From Parolsenella massiliensis (GTDB lineage: Bacteria; Actinomycetota; Coriobacteriia; Coriobacteriales; Atopobiaceae): DNA of 64,000 nt. Positions 53,463-62,397 of the stretch are shown here, piece after piece. Position 1 is the first letter of the stretch; each line of letters opens with the position of its first letter. A program made the position numbers and the translations under genes. The notes beneath the pieces are model-generated. The model was not told the DNA's origin. It was given only the letters and a program-made list of their open reading frames with translations, and ran no database searches. The DNA lies in assembly GCF_900143685.1 (NCBI RefSeq), contig NZ_LT671675.1, forward strand, positions 409,111 to 473,110, in the 5' to 3' direction.

Positions 53463-54716
53463 ATGAGCGAGCCGCTGCCACGCATCAAGGACTACGAGGA
53501 CATGGGCCTGGGCCTGTTCGTGCACTGGGGGCTGTACTCGCAGCTCTCCTGTGGCGAGTGGACCGAGTTCATCCACGAGCGCCCGCAGGCAGACTACGAG
53601 CGCCTCGCCGAGACGTTCACCGCCGAGGACTTCGACGCCGCCGAGCTCGTGACCGCCGCCAAGGAGATGGGCGCGGGCTACATCACGCTCACGACGAAGC
53701 ACCACGAGGGCTTCTTCCTCTATGACACGTGCGGCCTGTCCACGTTCGACGCGCCGCATAGCGCCGCGGGCCGCGACCTCGTGCGCGAGTTCGTGGACGC
53801 CTGCCACGCCGGCGGCATCAAGCCCTTCTTCTACATGGCCACCTACGACTGGCACTCGCCCCTGTACGAGACGGACTTCGACGCCTACCTCGAGTACCTG
53901 CGTTCCTCGGTCGAGATCCTGTGCAGGAACTACGGCGAGGTGGGCGGATTCTGGTTCGACGGCAACTGGAACAAGAAGGACGCGGACTGGAAGCTGCCGG
54001 AGCTCTACGGCACCATCCGCAAGTACCAGCCCAACGCCATCATCATCAACAACACAGGCCTCAAGAACCGCGGCAAGATCATCGACCCCGAGATCGACGT
54101 CACCACCTACGAGCGTCGCATCTCCGGCGAGGTGAACCACGGCCCGGCGGACGGCAAGTACGTCGCCGGCGAGGTGTCCGTCACCACGAACAAGCACTGG
54201 GGATGCGCCCAGAACGACCTGGACTACAAGAGCCCGCGCGAGCTCATCGAGACCATCGCCAACGCCCGACGTGCCGGTGCGAACGCCCTGGTGAACATCG
54301 GCCCCACGGGAACGGGTGCCATCACGGCACTGCAGCGCGAGTACCTGCGACTCATTGGCCGCTGGATGGCCATGGCTGGCCCCTCTGTCCACACGGCGCG
54401 CCCGAGCCGCACGCTTGTGGCCAACGGGCCCATCCGCGACTTTGCGCTCGACGACGAGGCGGCCGGCGTGAGCTACGTGTTCGTGCACGACCTGGCCATC
54501 GTGGGCAACGAGAACGTCACGCTGGGCGGCGAGGGGTCCAACCTGCGCTCGTTCACCGGCGCCACGAGGCTCGTCTCGAGCGTCACGTGGCTCGATGACG
54601 GCGGCAGCGTCCCGTTCATGCAGGACTGCGAGCGCGGCACGCTCACGATTGACGCAAACGGCTTCGCGTACGGCTGCGACTGGGTCGTGCGCATCGCCCG
54701 TATCGACTACCGGTGA
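53463..54716 (+). CDS. GH29 family alpha-L-fucosidase
   Basis: This 417-residue glycosidase has the GH29 barrel: LGLFVHWGLYSQLSCGEW, ITLTTKHHEGFFLYDT, the nucleophile motif GGFWFDGNW (Asp) and NALVNIGPTGTG, then a small C-terminal beta domain. It would release fucose from glycans. No signal peptide is seen, so imported fucosides are the likely substrate. CGAGGAGACGCC precedes ATG 53463. Its stop codon lies inside a type B palindrome. Confidence 0.88.
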   Translation: MSEPLPRIKDYEDMGLGLFVHWGLYSQLSCGEWTEFIHERPQADYERLAETFTAEDFDAAELVTAAKEMGAGYITLTTKHHEGFFLYDTCGLSTFDAPHSAAGRDLVREFVDACHAGGIKPFFYMATYDWHSPLYETDFDAYLEYLRSSVEILCRNYGEVGGFWFDGNWNKKDADWKLPELYGTIRKYQPNAIIINNTGLKNRGKIIDPEIDVTTYERRISGEVNHGPADGKYVAGEVSVTTNKHWGCAQNDLDYKSPRELIETIANARRAGANALVNIGPTGTGAITALQREYLRLIGRWMAMAGPSVHTARPSRTLVANGPIRDFALDDEAAGVSYVFVHDLAIVGNENVTLGGEGSNLRSFTGATRLVSSVTWLDDGGSVPFMQDCERGTLTIDANGFAYGCDWVVRIARIDYR

Positions 54717-54744
54717 CACTTGGGGACGGGGTCAAACTGTCACC
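54712..54744. repeat. REP-like palindrome, type B, copy 3 (inverted)
   Basis: GGTGACACTTGGGG then ACGGGGTCAAAC then TGTCACC is the reverse complement of the type B consensus. It overlaps the fucosidase stop codon (TGA 54714-54716). Confidence 0.8.
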
Positions 54745-54768
54745 ACGTTCGACTGATTGGGAGCTGAG

Positions 54769-55845
54769 ATGCTGAGGCATGCTGACAAGAAGGCGGGGCG
54801 CTCGCCCGAGCCCCGCAGGCCGCTGCACGGGGTCAACCTGTCCGGCTGGCTCGTGCTCGAGCCGTGGGTGACACCCTCGCTGTTTGCGGGCACGGGCGCG
54901 TTCAGCGAGCTCGAGCTCGCGGGCAGCGTCGAGCGCGGCCGCTACGAGGACATGCTCACTCGCCATCGCGAGACGTTCGTGGACGAGCAGGACTTCGCGC
55001 GCATCGCCGCGCGCGGCTTCGACGCCGTGCGCCTGCAGGTGCCGTGGTTCGTCTTTGGCGAGGACGGTCCCATGCCTGGCCCCTCTGCTGGCTGCATCGG
55101 CTACGTGGATGCGGCGTTTGACTGGGCGGAGGCCGCCGGCGTCTCGGTGCTCCTCGACGTTGCGGTGGCTCCGGGCGCCGATCCCGCCTCTCCGGCGAGC
55201 TTCTTTGGCGACACGGGGGCGTTTCGCCAGTGCATGCTCGACGTGGTGGGCGAGCTCGCCTCGCGCTACGCGATGCGCGAGAACTTCCTGGGCATCGAGC
55301 CTATCGACGAGGTGCAGGGCCGCTCGCGCCGCGGGCTGTCGCTCGTGGAGGGCGTGCCGCTGCACCTTCTGCGCAACTTCTACCGCGACGCCTACGAGGT
55401 GCTTCGCGCGGCAGCCGGCAAGCGTCCCGTTCTCGTTTTGCACGACGCGTGCCTGCCCGACGCCTGGCGCGCGTTCATGTCGCCGGCGCGCTACGAGAAC
55501 GTCTGGCTCGACAGCCACGTCTACCACTACGCCGAGTCGATGAACGCGGCCGGCCCTGCCGGGGTGCGCAGGCTCGCCGACGCCTCGGCGGCCTACGTGG
55601 CCCGCGCGCGCAAGAGCGGCCTGCCCGTCATGGTGGGCGAGTGGTCGAGCGCGCTGCCGCTCGCGGACGCCGGCATGACGCCGGAGGGGCGCATCGCGCT
55701 CGAGCGCGTCTACACGGCCGGCCAGATGAGCGCCTTCTCGGGTTGCGCGGGTTGGTTCTTCCAGACGTGGAAGACGGAAGGGCGCCTCTCGAGCTGGGAC
55801 GCGCGCGTGGCACTCTCGAGCTTCGAGACGGGCATGTTCGACTGA
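54769..55845 (+). CDS. GH5-like glycoside hydrolase
   Basis: This 358-residue cytoplasmic barrel enzyme resembles GH5 exo-glucanases: HGVNLSGWLVLEPWVTPSLF at the N terminus, FDAVRLQVPWFVF, LGIEPIDEVQG where most GH5 enzymes have NEP (the acid/base Glu is kept, Asn is Ile), HVYHY and the nucleophile VMVGEWSSAL. The end, GWFFQTWKTE, also fits. ATG 54769 follows TTGGGAGCTGAG. It lies 52 bp after the fucosidase gene and overlaps rsmI by one base. The substrate is a beta-glucoside by family, unproven here. Confidence 0.75.
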   Translation: MLRHADKKAGRSPEPRRPLHGVNLSGWLVLEPWVTPSLFAGTGAFSELELAGSVERGRYEDMLTRHRETFVDEQDFARIAARGFDAVRLQVPWFVFGEDGPMPGPSAGCIGYVDAAFDWAEAAGVSVLLDVAVAPGADPASPASFFGDTGAFRQCMLDVVGELASRYAMRENFLGIEPIDEVQGRSRRGLSLVEGVPLHLLRNFYRDAYEVLRAAAGKRPVLVLHDACLPDAWRAFMSPARYENVWLDSHVYHYAESMNAAGPAGVRRLADASAAYVARARKSGLPVMVGEWSSALPLADAGMTPEGRIALERVYTAGQMSAFSGCAGWFFQTWKTEGRLSSWDARVALSSFETGMFD

Positions 55846-56753
55846 TGGGGGAGCGAGTGGATAACAACGTCGAGGCTGCGGCCGTGGCCGAGAAGGACGC
55901 GCGCGGCGGCGAGGGCGGCATGCTGTCGCTCGTGGGCACGCCCATCGGAAACCTCTCCGACGCCTCGCCGCGCGTGCTCGAGACGCTGCGGGGCGCGGAC
56001 GTCCTGCTGTGCGAGGACACGCGCGTCACGAGCAAGCTGCTCGCGCGCTTTGGGATTCGCGTTGCGCTCGAGCGCTGCGACGAGAACGTCATCGCGAGCC
56101 GCGTCGAGGGCGTGCTCGCCCGCGTGGCGGGCGGCGCGCGCGTGGCGTTCGTGAGCGACGCGGGCATGCCGGGCGTCTCTGACCCCGGCCAGCGACTCGT
56201 GGACGCGGCACTCGACGAGGGGCTGCCCGTCGAGGTTATCCCCGGGCCCAGCGCCGTGACGTGCGCCCTCGTGGCGAGCGGCCTTGCGATGGACCACTTC
56301 TTCTTCGAGGGCTTTCTGCCCAGGAAGGCCGGCGAGCGCGCGCGTCGCCTGGCCGAGCTCGCGCCCGTGCCCGGGGCGCTCGTGTTCTACGAGAGCCCGC
56401 ATCGCGTGGCCGCGACGCTCGATGCAATCGCCGAGGCGTATCCGGCCCGCCGCGTGGCGCTCGTGCGCGAGCTCACGAAGCTTCATGAGGAATGCGTGCG
56501 CGACCTTTCTGGCGAGCTCGCGCGACGCATTCGTGAACGTGGTGAGGTACGAGGGGAGTGTGTCGTCGTCGTTGAGGGCCCGAGTGCGGAGGAACTCTCT
56601 TGTCTGCGTGTAGCCTGCGCTTCTGGCCCTGCCACTCTGGAGGAGGCCATCGCCGAGGGGCTTGATGCCGGAGAGCCCAAGAGTGCCCTGGCAAAGCGCC
56701 TAGCCAAGCAGTTTGGCATCCCAAAATCCGAGGTCTACGACAAGCTCGTTTAA
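55845..56753 (+). CDS. rsmI: 16S rRNA 2'-O-ribose (C1402) methyltransferase
   Basis: This 302-residue SAM-dependent methyltransferase has LVGTPIGNLSDASPR near the N terminus, CEDTRVTSKLL, SDAGMPGVSDPG, PGPSAVTCALVASGL and ALVFYESPHR, all diagnostic of RsmI. The C-terminal helical domain (LAKQFGIPKSEVYDKLV) is complete. ATG 55845 overlaps the GH5 stop (TGATG). ATG 55920 after GCGAGGGCGGC is an alternative that would remove a 25-residue N-terminal extension. Confidence 0.93.
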   Translation: MGERVDNNVEAAAVAEKDARGGEGGMLSLVGTPIGNLSDASPRVLETLRGADVLLCEDTRVTSKLLARFGIRVALERCDENVIASRVEGVLARVAGGARVAFVSDAGMPGVSDPGQRLVDAALDEGLPVEVIPGPSAVTCALVASGLAMDHFFFEGFLPRKAGERARRLAELAPVPGALVFYESPHRVAATLDAIAEAYPARRVALVRELTKLHEECVRDLSGELARRIRERGEVRGECVVVVEGPSAEELSCLRVACASGPATLEEAIAEGLDAGEPKSALAKRLAKQFGIPKSEVYDKLV

Positions 56754-56783
56754 CCCCGCATGGCTGCAAAAGGAAACCTGCAA

Positions 56784-56818
56784 AAGCCTGCAAAAGGGAC
56801 TGTCCCTTTTGCAGGCTT
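56784..56818. repeat. Perfect 35-bp palindrome between rsmI and the small basic gene
   Basis: AAGCCTGCAAAAGGGAC is followed by its complement TGTCCCTTTTGCAGGCTT. It resembles a type A repeat in its GGGAC core but has different arms. Lying between convergent genes, it could end both transcripts. Confidence 0.75.
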
Positions 56819-56835
56819 CTTGATGTTGGTCTAGA

Positions 56836-57003
56836 TTACCCGCGCTTGGAGCCCTGACGGCGGATGCCTCCCTTGTGGCCGCATGCCTTGTTGGGGCCGA
56901 TGCCCGCTGCGCGCGCGGGTCCGCCAAATGCCTGCCGTCCGCGCTGCTGCTTGGTCGGCGGGGGCATATCGTAGTGGCGCTTGGCGCCGCTGGGCTTCGT
57001 CAT
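56836..57003 (-). CDS. Small basic protein of unknown function (55 residues)
   Basis: The protein reads MTKPSGAKRHYDMPPPTKQQ and ends GHKGGIRRQGSKRG. It is rich in Lys, Arg, Gly and Pro, with one Cys. ATG 57003 is preceded by an excellent GAAGGAGACCAGCG, which argues for real translation. A perfect palindrome lies downstream. I recognise no family; nucleic-acid or ribosome binding is suggested only by charge. Confidence 0.6.
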   Translation of the reverse strand: MTKPSGAKRHYDMPPPTKQQRGRQAFGGPARAAGIGPNKACGHKGGIRRQGSKRG

Positions 57004-57107
57004 CGCTGGTCTCCTTCGCATTCCGACCCGCTTACGGTGGCGTCTTTCCATCGTGATTCCAAGCGCACCCGGCGTCGATGTCATGGCCAGCGGCGCCCGC
57101 CTCACTC

Positions 57108-57147
57108 AAAAAACCGCCGAGGCCAGCCTGTGGCTGGTTCCGGCGGT
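57108..57147 (-). terminator. Intrinsic terminator of the ATPase-RCK operon
   Basis: On the minus strand ACCGCCG (57147-57141) pairs with CGGCGGT (57119-57113). An inner CCAGCC/GGCTGG stem extends it, and six T follow (57113-57108). Confidence 0.9.
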
Positions 57148-57188
57148 CATGCACCACGCAATGGTGCGGGGCCTATCGAAGATCTTCC

Positions 57189-57848
57189 CTACTGCAGCGA
57201 GTGGCTCAGGAAGTCCCTGCCTTGCTCGCTCGCGAAGGCGACCACACGGTCACCGGCGCTAAACGCGGTGTCGCCGTTGGGAATGAGGGTGTTGCCCTCA
57301 CGCTCGAGGGCGACAAAGACCAGGCCATCGGGAATCTGGAGCTCGGCAATCGACTTGCCCACCATCGCGGAGCGCGGGCGAACCTCGCCCTGCACGATCT
57401 CGTGGCCGTCCTTGCCGAGGCGCATGATCGTGAAGACGTCCTCCATGTCGAGGCCCTCTTCGACGGACTTCGTGATGATCTCCGCCTGGTCAACGGCGAT
57501 GTCGACGCCCATGGACTCGTCGAACATCCAGGCATTTGCCGGGTTGTTCACGCGAGCGACGACGCGATTCACTCCGTACTCCATCTTGGCGAGCATCGCG
57601 ACCACGAGGTTGACCTCGTCATCGCCCGCCACGGCAATGATGACGTCGGCCTGGAGCACGCCAGCCTCTTCGAGGACATCCGGGCTCGAACCCATGCCCC
57701 TCACAACGGAACCCTCGGGCAGCTTCTCCTCGAGGCGCTGCGCAACGGCCTTCCTTGACTCGACGATGCGAACGTTGTACCCGCGGTTGCCCAGCAGAGT
57801 GGCGAGGTAGGAACCAACCTTGCCGCCGCCGACAATGATGATGTTCAT
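57189..57848 (-). CDS. TrkA/KtrA-type RCK potassium regulatory protein 2
   Basis: This 219-residue protein has an RCK_N Rossmann domain (NIIIVGGGKVGSYLATLL, acidic VES end of strand 2, IIAVAGDDEVNLVVAML) and an RCK_C domain from about 135. RCK proteins bind NAD(H), ATP/ADP or cyclic di-AMP and gate potassium transporters. It lies 8 bp after the first RCK gene, and GGAGGCTGT precedes ATG. No TrkH or KtrB channel gene is in the window. Confidence 0.92.
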   Translation of the reverse strand: MNIIIVGGGKVGSYLATLLGNRGYNVRIVESRKAVAQRLEEKLPEGSVVRGMGSSPDVLEEAGVLQADVIIAVAGDDEVNLVVAMLAKMEYGVNRVVARVNNPANAWMFDESMGVDIAVDQAEIITKSVEEGLDMEDVFTIMRLGKDGHEIVQGEVRPRSAMVGKSIAELQIPDGLVFVALEREGNTLIPNGDTAFSAGDRVVAFASEQGRDFLSHSLQ

Positions 57849-57856
57849 ACAGCCTC

Positions 57857-58510
57857 CTAATCCGTCATGCCGAGCATGGCGCGGAACTTGCTTGCCGAGG
57901 TCGCCTGGACGGCGGCGTAGATGATGTCACCGTGGTCGAGAACCGTGCCCTGGGTGGGAACGAAGGTCTCGTTGTCGTGAGAGACGGCGACGATGTTGAT
58001 CTCGCCAACGGCGGTGAGCTCGCGAACGGGGCTGCCCTCGAGCATCGGCGGGACATCGGCGCGAACGAGGCGCACGTCGCCGGAACCGATGCCGGTGACG
58101 TCATCGAGCTCGTTGAAGGTCAGGAGCTCGCAGACGCGCCTCACGCCCCAGTCGGTGGTCGAGATGCTCTGGATGCCGAGCCTGCGGTACGTCTCGGCAT
58201 TGCCGATCTCGTACAGGCGCGCGATGACGCGCGGGACGCGATAGGTCTGTCGGGAGATGCGGGCGACGACGATGTTCGTCTCGTCAGAAGCGGTGCAGGC
58301 GATGACGGCGCTCGCACGATCGATGCCGGCGGCAGCGAGGACCTCACGGTCGAATCCGACGCCCGCGATGGTCTGGCCGCCAAACGTGGGGCCGAGCGCC
58401 TTGAGGCGCTCGGGATCCTGGTCGATGGCGCAGACCTCGTAGCCCTGCCTGTCGAGCTTGCGAGCGAGGCTCGTGCCCATGCGGCCCATTCCTACGACGA
58501 TAACTTTCAT
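57857..58510 (-). CDS. TrkA/KtrA-type RCK potassium regulatory protein 1
   Basis: This 217-residue protein has the same two-domain layout: KVIVVGMGRMGTSLARKL, CAIDQDPERL and AVIACTASDETNIVVARI, then RCK_C from about 135 (VRADVPPMLEGSPVREL). Its start lies 2 bp after the P-type ATPase stop, so translation is coupled. The two RCK proteins are clearly paralogues and may form a hetero-assembly. Confidence 0.92.
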   Translation of the reverse strand: MKVIVVGMGRMGTSLARKLDRQGYEVCAIDQDPERLKALGPTFGGQTIAGVGFDREVLAAAGIDRASAVIACTASDETNIVVARISRQTYRVPRVIARLYEIGNAETYRRLGIQSISTTDWGVRRVCELLTFNELDDVTGIGSGDVRLVRADVPPMLEGSPVRELTAVGEINIVAVSHDNETFVPTQGTVLDHGDIIYAAVQATSASKFRAMLGMTD

Positions 58511-58512
58511 CT

Positions 58513-61371
58513 TTACCTCTTTTCCGGTGCCTGCTTGATGGCGACGCCGTTGCGATCGATGTGGTTCCTCTTACGAACGATGGCCTTTCGGGCCTCCTCA
58601 AGGAGGAGGATGGCGGGCGGCAGTAGCACCAGGAACACGAAGTCATTTAGGACGAGCGGGCTGGTGTGGAAGACGCTCTGGAAGGGCGGGAACAGCGTGA
58701 TGAAGATGATGAGCGCGATCTCGAAGAGGATACCCTTGTTGATCTGCTTGTTGGAGAACAGACCCACCGAGAAGACGGATGCGGTATCCGTGCGGCAGTT
58801 CCAGACCTCGCCGATTTGCGTGAAGACGATGGCTGCAAGTGCCATGGTCGTCGCGCGGACGTAGATCGGATCAAGGTCGTTGCTCACGCCAAACATCTCG
58901 ATGCCGGGGTGCCAGCCGTTCATGACCTGGCAGAACATGAACGCGGCGAAGGAGAACAGGGCGCCGAGCATTCCGTACCACAGGAAGGCCTTGCGCATGA
59001 CCTTGCCGGAGAGCAGCGGCTCGTTGGGGTTGCGGGGCGGGTTGGCCATGACATCAGCCTCGGGAGGCTCGGTGCCAAGACCAAGGGCGGGCAGCATGTC
59101 GGTGCCAAGGTCGATGGTGAGGATCTGCATCGTCGTGAGCGGCAGCGGCACGGCGCCACCAGAGAGCAGGTAGATCGCAGAGGGGACAGCCTCGGGCACG
59201 TTGGAGTTCAGGATGTAGAGCATGAACTTCCTGATGTTCGCGTAGACCGCACGGCCCTCTTCGATGGCGTGGACGATCGAGGCGAAGTTGTCGTCGGTCA
59301 GGATCATGTCCGCGGCCTCCTTGGCCACGTCCGTGCCGGTGATGCCCATGGCGACGCCGATGTCAGCCCTCTTGAGGGCGGGGGAGTCGTTCACGCCATC
59401 ACCGGTGACGGCGACGATCTCGCCCATCTGCTGCAGGTTCTCGACGACGCGAAGCTTCTGCTCGGGCGCCATGCGGGCAAAGACGACCTCGCCCTTCAGG
59501 GCCTCCTTGAGCTCGTCGTCAGAGGTCTTCTCGAGCTCGACGCCAGAGAAGACGCGAGGGTTCGGGCCCTGGACGATGCCGATCTTGCGGGCGATGGAGA
59601 GAGCGGTCAGGCCATAGTCGCCCGTGATCATGACGACGCGGATGCCAGCGCGACGGCACTCGGCCACGGCGTCGGCAACCTCGGGCCTGGGCGGATCCTG
59701 CATGACGAGCAGGCCGACGAAGGTGAGGCCACACTCGATGTTCTCGGGCGTGTAGTCGCTCATCGAGCGGGGAATGGAGGCGTCGTCCGGGCTCAGGGGA
59801 CGGTAGGCGAGGGCAAGCACGCGCAGGCCGTTGGCGGCATAGCCGTCGTTAGCGTCCATGATGCTCTTACGCATCTCGTCGCTCATCGGCATGACCTTGC
59901 CGTCAGCGCGGTAGTTGTCGGAGAGGCGGACGACCTCGTTGGGAGCGCCCTTGATGAACGCGACGCGCGAGGCGCCATCGAGCGGACGCTTGAGCTGGTG
60001 GATGGTGGTCATGCGCTTGCGTCGGCTCTCGAAGGGGAGCTCTCTCACGCGAGGCATCTCGCGCTCGAGGCCCTCGAGGGAAAGGCCGGCCTTCTGCGCG
60101 CTAACGAGCAGGCAGGCCTCGGTCGGGTCGCCGAGGACGGTGTAGCGGCCGCCCTCCTCGTCCGGCTCTACGAGGCGTGCGTTGGAGCAAAGCGCGCCAC
60201 CGGAGACGAGCAGGCGAAGCTCCTCGTTGTCGGCCGCCTCCCACTTGTCCTTGCCGCAGAGAATCTCGCCCTTGGGGGCATAGCCAACGCCGGTGACCTC
60301 GTACTCGCGGTCGCAGGTCCACAGGTGGTTGACGGTCATCTCGTTCTGGGTGAGGGTGCCGGTCTTATCGGTGCAGATGACGCTCGTGGAGCCAAGTGCC
60401 TCGACGGAGCTCAGCTTCTTCACGAGGGCGTTGCGCTTGCTCATGCGCTGGACGGCCATGGCGAGGGACAGCGTGACCGTGGGGAGCAGTCCCTCAGGGA
60501 TGAACGCCACGACCATACCAAGTGCGAAAATGAACGACGAGGCTAGACCATTGCGAACAAACAGCACGTCGAGGAGGAAGAAGACGATGCCCATGCAGAG
60601 CGCGAACAGGGTGACCTGCTTGGTCAGGCGGTCGAGCTGACGCTGGAGCGGGCTCTCGGAGTCCTCCATGTTCTGCGTGAGGCTGGCGATCTTGCCAAAC
60701 TCGGTCGCCATACCAATCTTGGTGACGACGACGCGTCCATTGCCCTCGGAGACCGAGGTGCCGGCGAAGACGAGGTTGGGGGTCTCGGCGGCGGTGAGGT
60801 CGGCCTCGAGGACGGCGTCCGCGGTCTTCCTCACGGGGTTCGACTCGCCCGTGAGCGTTGACTGGTCGACCTGGAGGTCAGACGCGCGCACGACGCGGCC
60901 GTCCGCGGAGATCTTGTCGCCTTCGGCAAGGACCATGACGTCACCGGGGACGAGGTCCTCCGCGAGGACCTGGGCCTGCTGGCCGTCGCGGAGGACGTTG
61001 ACGTAGGACGGCAGCATCTTCTTCAGGGCCTCGGTTGCCTTGTCCGCCTGGTGCTCCTGCCAGAAGCTGAAGCAGCCGTTGATGAGGTTGACCAGCCAGA
61101 CGGCGACGCCGAGCTCGGGCATGCCGGCCACAAAGGCGATGATGCCGGCCACCCAGAGGAGGATGGCCATAAGGTGCGTGAAGTTTGAGAGGAACGCAAG
61201 GATGGGCGACTTCTTCTTACCCGCCTGGATAAGGTTCTTGCCGTACTTAGCCTGCAGCTCGCTCACTTGGTCACTCGCGAGGCCGGCTTGGCTCGTGCCT
61301 AGCGACTTGAATACCGCGTCGCTCGTGAGTGTCGCGATCTGCGGCACCTCTTCCTCGTGCGTATCGGACAT
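58513..61371 (-). CDS. P-type cation ATPase with Na,K-ATPase-like (P2C) cation site
   Basis: This 952-residue pump has an actuator loop TGES at 174-177, phosphorylated Asp335 in CTDKTGTLTQNEM, and hinge TGDGVNDSPAL at 656-666. Membrane helix 4 reads PEGLLPTVT (292-300), helix 5 LNSNVPEAVP (721-730) and helix 6 IDLGTDMLPAL (753-763). The acids and Asn/Ser that bind K+ and Na+ in animal Na,K-ATPase (helix-4 Glu, helix-5 Ser-Asn and Glu, helix-6 Asp pair) are all present, whereas SERCA-type pumps read PEGLPAV. No beta subunit is needed in bacteria. It probably exchanges K+ and Na+ or H+. ATG 61371 lies 12 bases after AGGAGGG; a TTG at 61380 is closer. It is followed by two RCK genes. Confidence 0.88.
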   Translation of the reverse strand: MSDTHEEEVPQIATLTSDAVFKSLGTSQAGLASDQVSELQAKYGKNLIQAGKKKSPILAFLSNFTHLMAILLWVAGIIAFVAGMPELGVAVWLVNLINGCFSFWQEHQADKATEALKKMLPSYVNVLRDGQQAQVLAEDLVPGDVMVLAEGDKISADGRVVRASDLQVDQSTLTGESNPVRKTADAVLEADLTAAETPNLVFAGTSVSEGNGRVVVTKIGMATEFGKIASLTQNMEDSESPLQRQLDRLTKQVTLFALCMGIVFFLLDVLFVRNGLASSFIFALGMVVAFIPEGLLPTVTLSLAMAVQRMSKRNALVKKLSSVEALGSTSVICTDKTGTLTQNEMTVNHLWTCDREYEVTGVGYAPKGEILCGKDKWEAADNEELRLLVSGGALCSNARLVEPDEEGGRYTVLGDPTEACLLVSAQKAGLSLEGLEREMPRVRELPFESRRKRMTTIHQLKRPLDGASRVAFIKGAPNEVVRLSDNYRADGKVMPMSDEMRKSIMDANDGYAANGLRVLALAYRPLSPDDASIPRSMSDYTPENIECGLTFVGLLVMQDPPRPEVADAVAECRRAGIRVVMITGDYGLTALSIARKIGIVQGPNPRVFSGVELEKTSDDELKEALKGEVVFARMAPEQKLRVVENLQQMGEIVAVTGDGVNDSPALKRADIGVAMGITGTDVAKEAADMILTDDNFASIVHAIEEGRAVYANIRKFMLYILNSNVPEAVPSAIYLLSGGAVPLPLTTMQILTIDLGTDMLPALGLGTEPPEADVMANPPRNPNEPLLSGKVMRKAFLWYGMLGALFSFAAFMFCQVMNGWHPGIEMFGVSNDLDPIYVRATTMALAAIVFTQIGEVWNCRTDTASVFSVGLFSNKQINKGILFEIALIIFITLFPPFQSVFHTSPLVLNDFVFLVLLPPAILLLEEARKAIVRKRNHIDRNGVAIKQAPEKR

Positions 61372-61680
61372 GGTGTTCAAGGACCCTCCTTTCCTTGTTC
61401 GCGCATGCGTTTTCTGACGCGTGCGACCGACGGTTGTTTCACCGTTGCAAGGGGGAGGATATCCTCGCGAAGACACTGGCTTTCGGTCTATTTTGGGCGT
61501 GTGCAATTCCACACCTTACAGGCATAAAGTGTGTGTGAAGGTAACCTAAAGATAGGCTAAAGACCGAGGTAAAGCGTTTAATACGTCCTTATATGCTTTG
61601 TTGAAATAGATGTAGGCGCGAAGCTTGCGAATCGGGCTCGAGCCTACTTGCGATTCGGCTCGAACTGCCAGCCGGAATCC
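61372..61680. other. 309-bp region between the kdpE-like and ATPase genes
   Basis: It must hold the ATPase-operon promoter (minus strand). I see AT-rich sequence with CTAAAG repeated near 61546 and 61556, CACAC/GTGTG arms near 61511-61536 and a GAGGATATCCTC dyad near 61455, but no convincing -35/-10 pair and no gene. The region is a natural place for KdpE-like binding. Confidence 0.4.
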
Positions 61681-62397
61681 CTATTCGTCCGCGACGCGCA
61701 TCATGCGGTAGCCCACGCCAATATGTGTCTGGATGTAGCGCGGGTGAACCGGGTCGGGCTCGATCTTCTTGCGGAGGGTTCCCATAAAGACGCGAAGCGA
61801 GGCGAGGTCCGCCTGGTGATTGTTGCCCCAGACCTCGCGCAGGATGAAGCTGTGCGTGAGGACCTTGTCGACGTTGTGCGACAGAAGGCAAAGGAGCTTG
61901 TACTCGATGGGCGTCAGGTGCAGTCCCCCGTCGCCGAGGTATGCGATGCCTGCCGTGTAGTCGATTCGCAGGTCGCCGTTCTGGAATGTCGAAGGCTCCT
62001 GCCCCTGCGCGGGCGACTGATAGTTGAGACGGCGTAGCGTCGTGCGGATTCGCGCCAGCAGCTCGCCCACGGAGAAGGGCTTGGTGAGGTAGTCGTCCGC
62101 GCCCGCGTCGAGCGCGCCGATCTTGTCGGCATCTTCGCTCCTCGCTGAGACGACGATGATGGGCATCTGAGACCAGCTGCGAATGGCACGGACGACCTCG
62201 ATGCCGTCGATGTCGGGAAGTCCGAGATCGAGAAGGACCACGTCCGGCGCGCTTGAGGCGGACGCCGCGATGGCGCCCCTTCCGGTGGCCTCACTGAGAT
62301 GGCGAAATCCCTGCGTGTCGAGAGTCGTCAGGACGAGGTTCCTGATCGTTGGGTCATCCTCGACAACGAGAATCGTGGGGCTCGATTCAGCCGGCAT
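61681..62397 (-). CDS. KdpE-like response regulator
   Basis: This 238-residue OmpR/PhoB-family regulator has receiver ILVVEDDPTIRNL, phosphoacceptor Asp57 in VVLLDLGLPD and Lys in YLTKPFSVGEL. The DNA-binding winged helix has LTPIEYKLLCLLS and the RVFMGTLRKKIEPDP end typical of KdpE. ATG 62397 follows GAAGGAGCC. It overlaps the sensor kinase gene by 11 bases, so the pair is cotranslated. The likely target is the cation ATPase operon just downstream. Confidence 0.9.
   Translation of the reverse strand: MPAESSPTILVVEDDPTIRNLVLTTLDTQGFRHLSEATGRGAIAASASSAPDVVLLDLGLPDIDGIEVVRAIRSWSQMPIIVVSARSEDADKIGALDAGADDYLTKPFSVGELLARIRTTLRRLNYQSPAQGQEPSTFQNGDLRIDYTAGIAYLGDGGLHLTPIEYKLLCLLSHNVDKVLTHSFILREVWGNNHQADLASLRVFMGTLRKKIEPDPVHPRYIQTHIGVGYRMMRVADE

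Noticed and set aside
61636-61661. Inverted repeat TCGAGCC/GGCTCGA after the KdpE-like gene as its terminator
   Set aside because: No T run follows on the minus strand. Part of the signal comes from a direct-repeat-like stretch rather than a clean stem.
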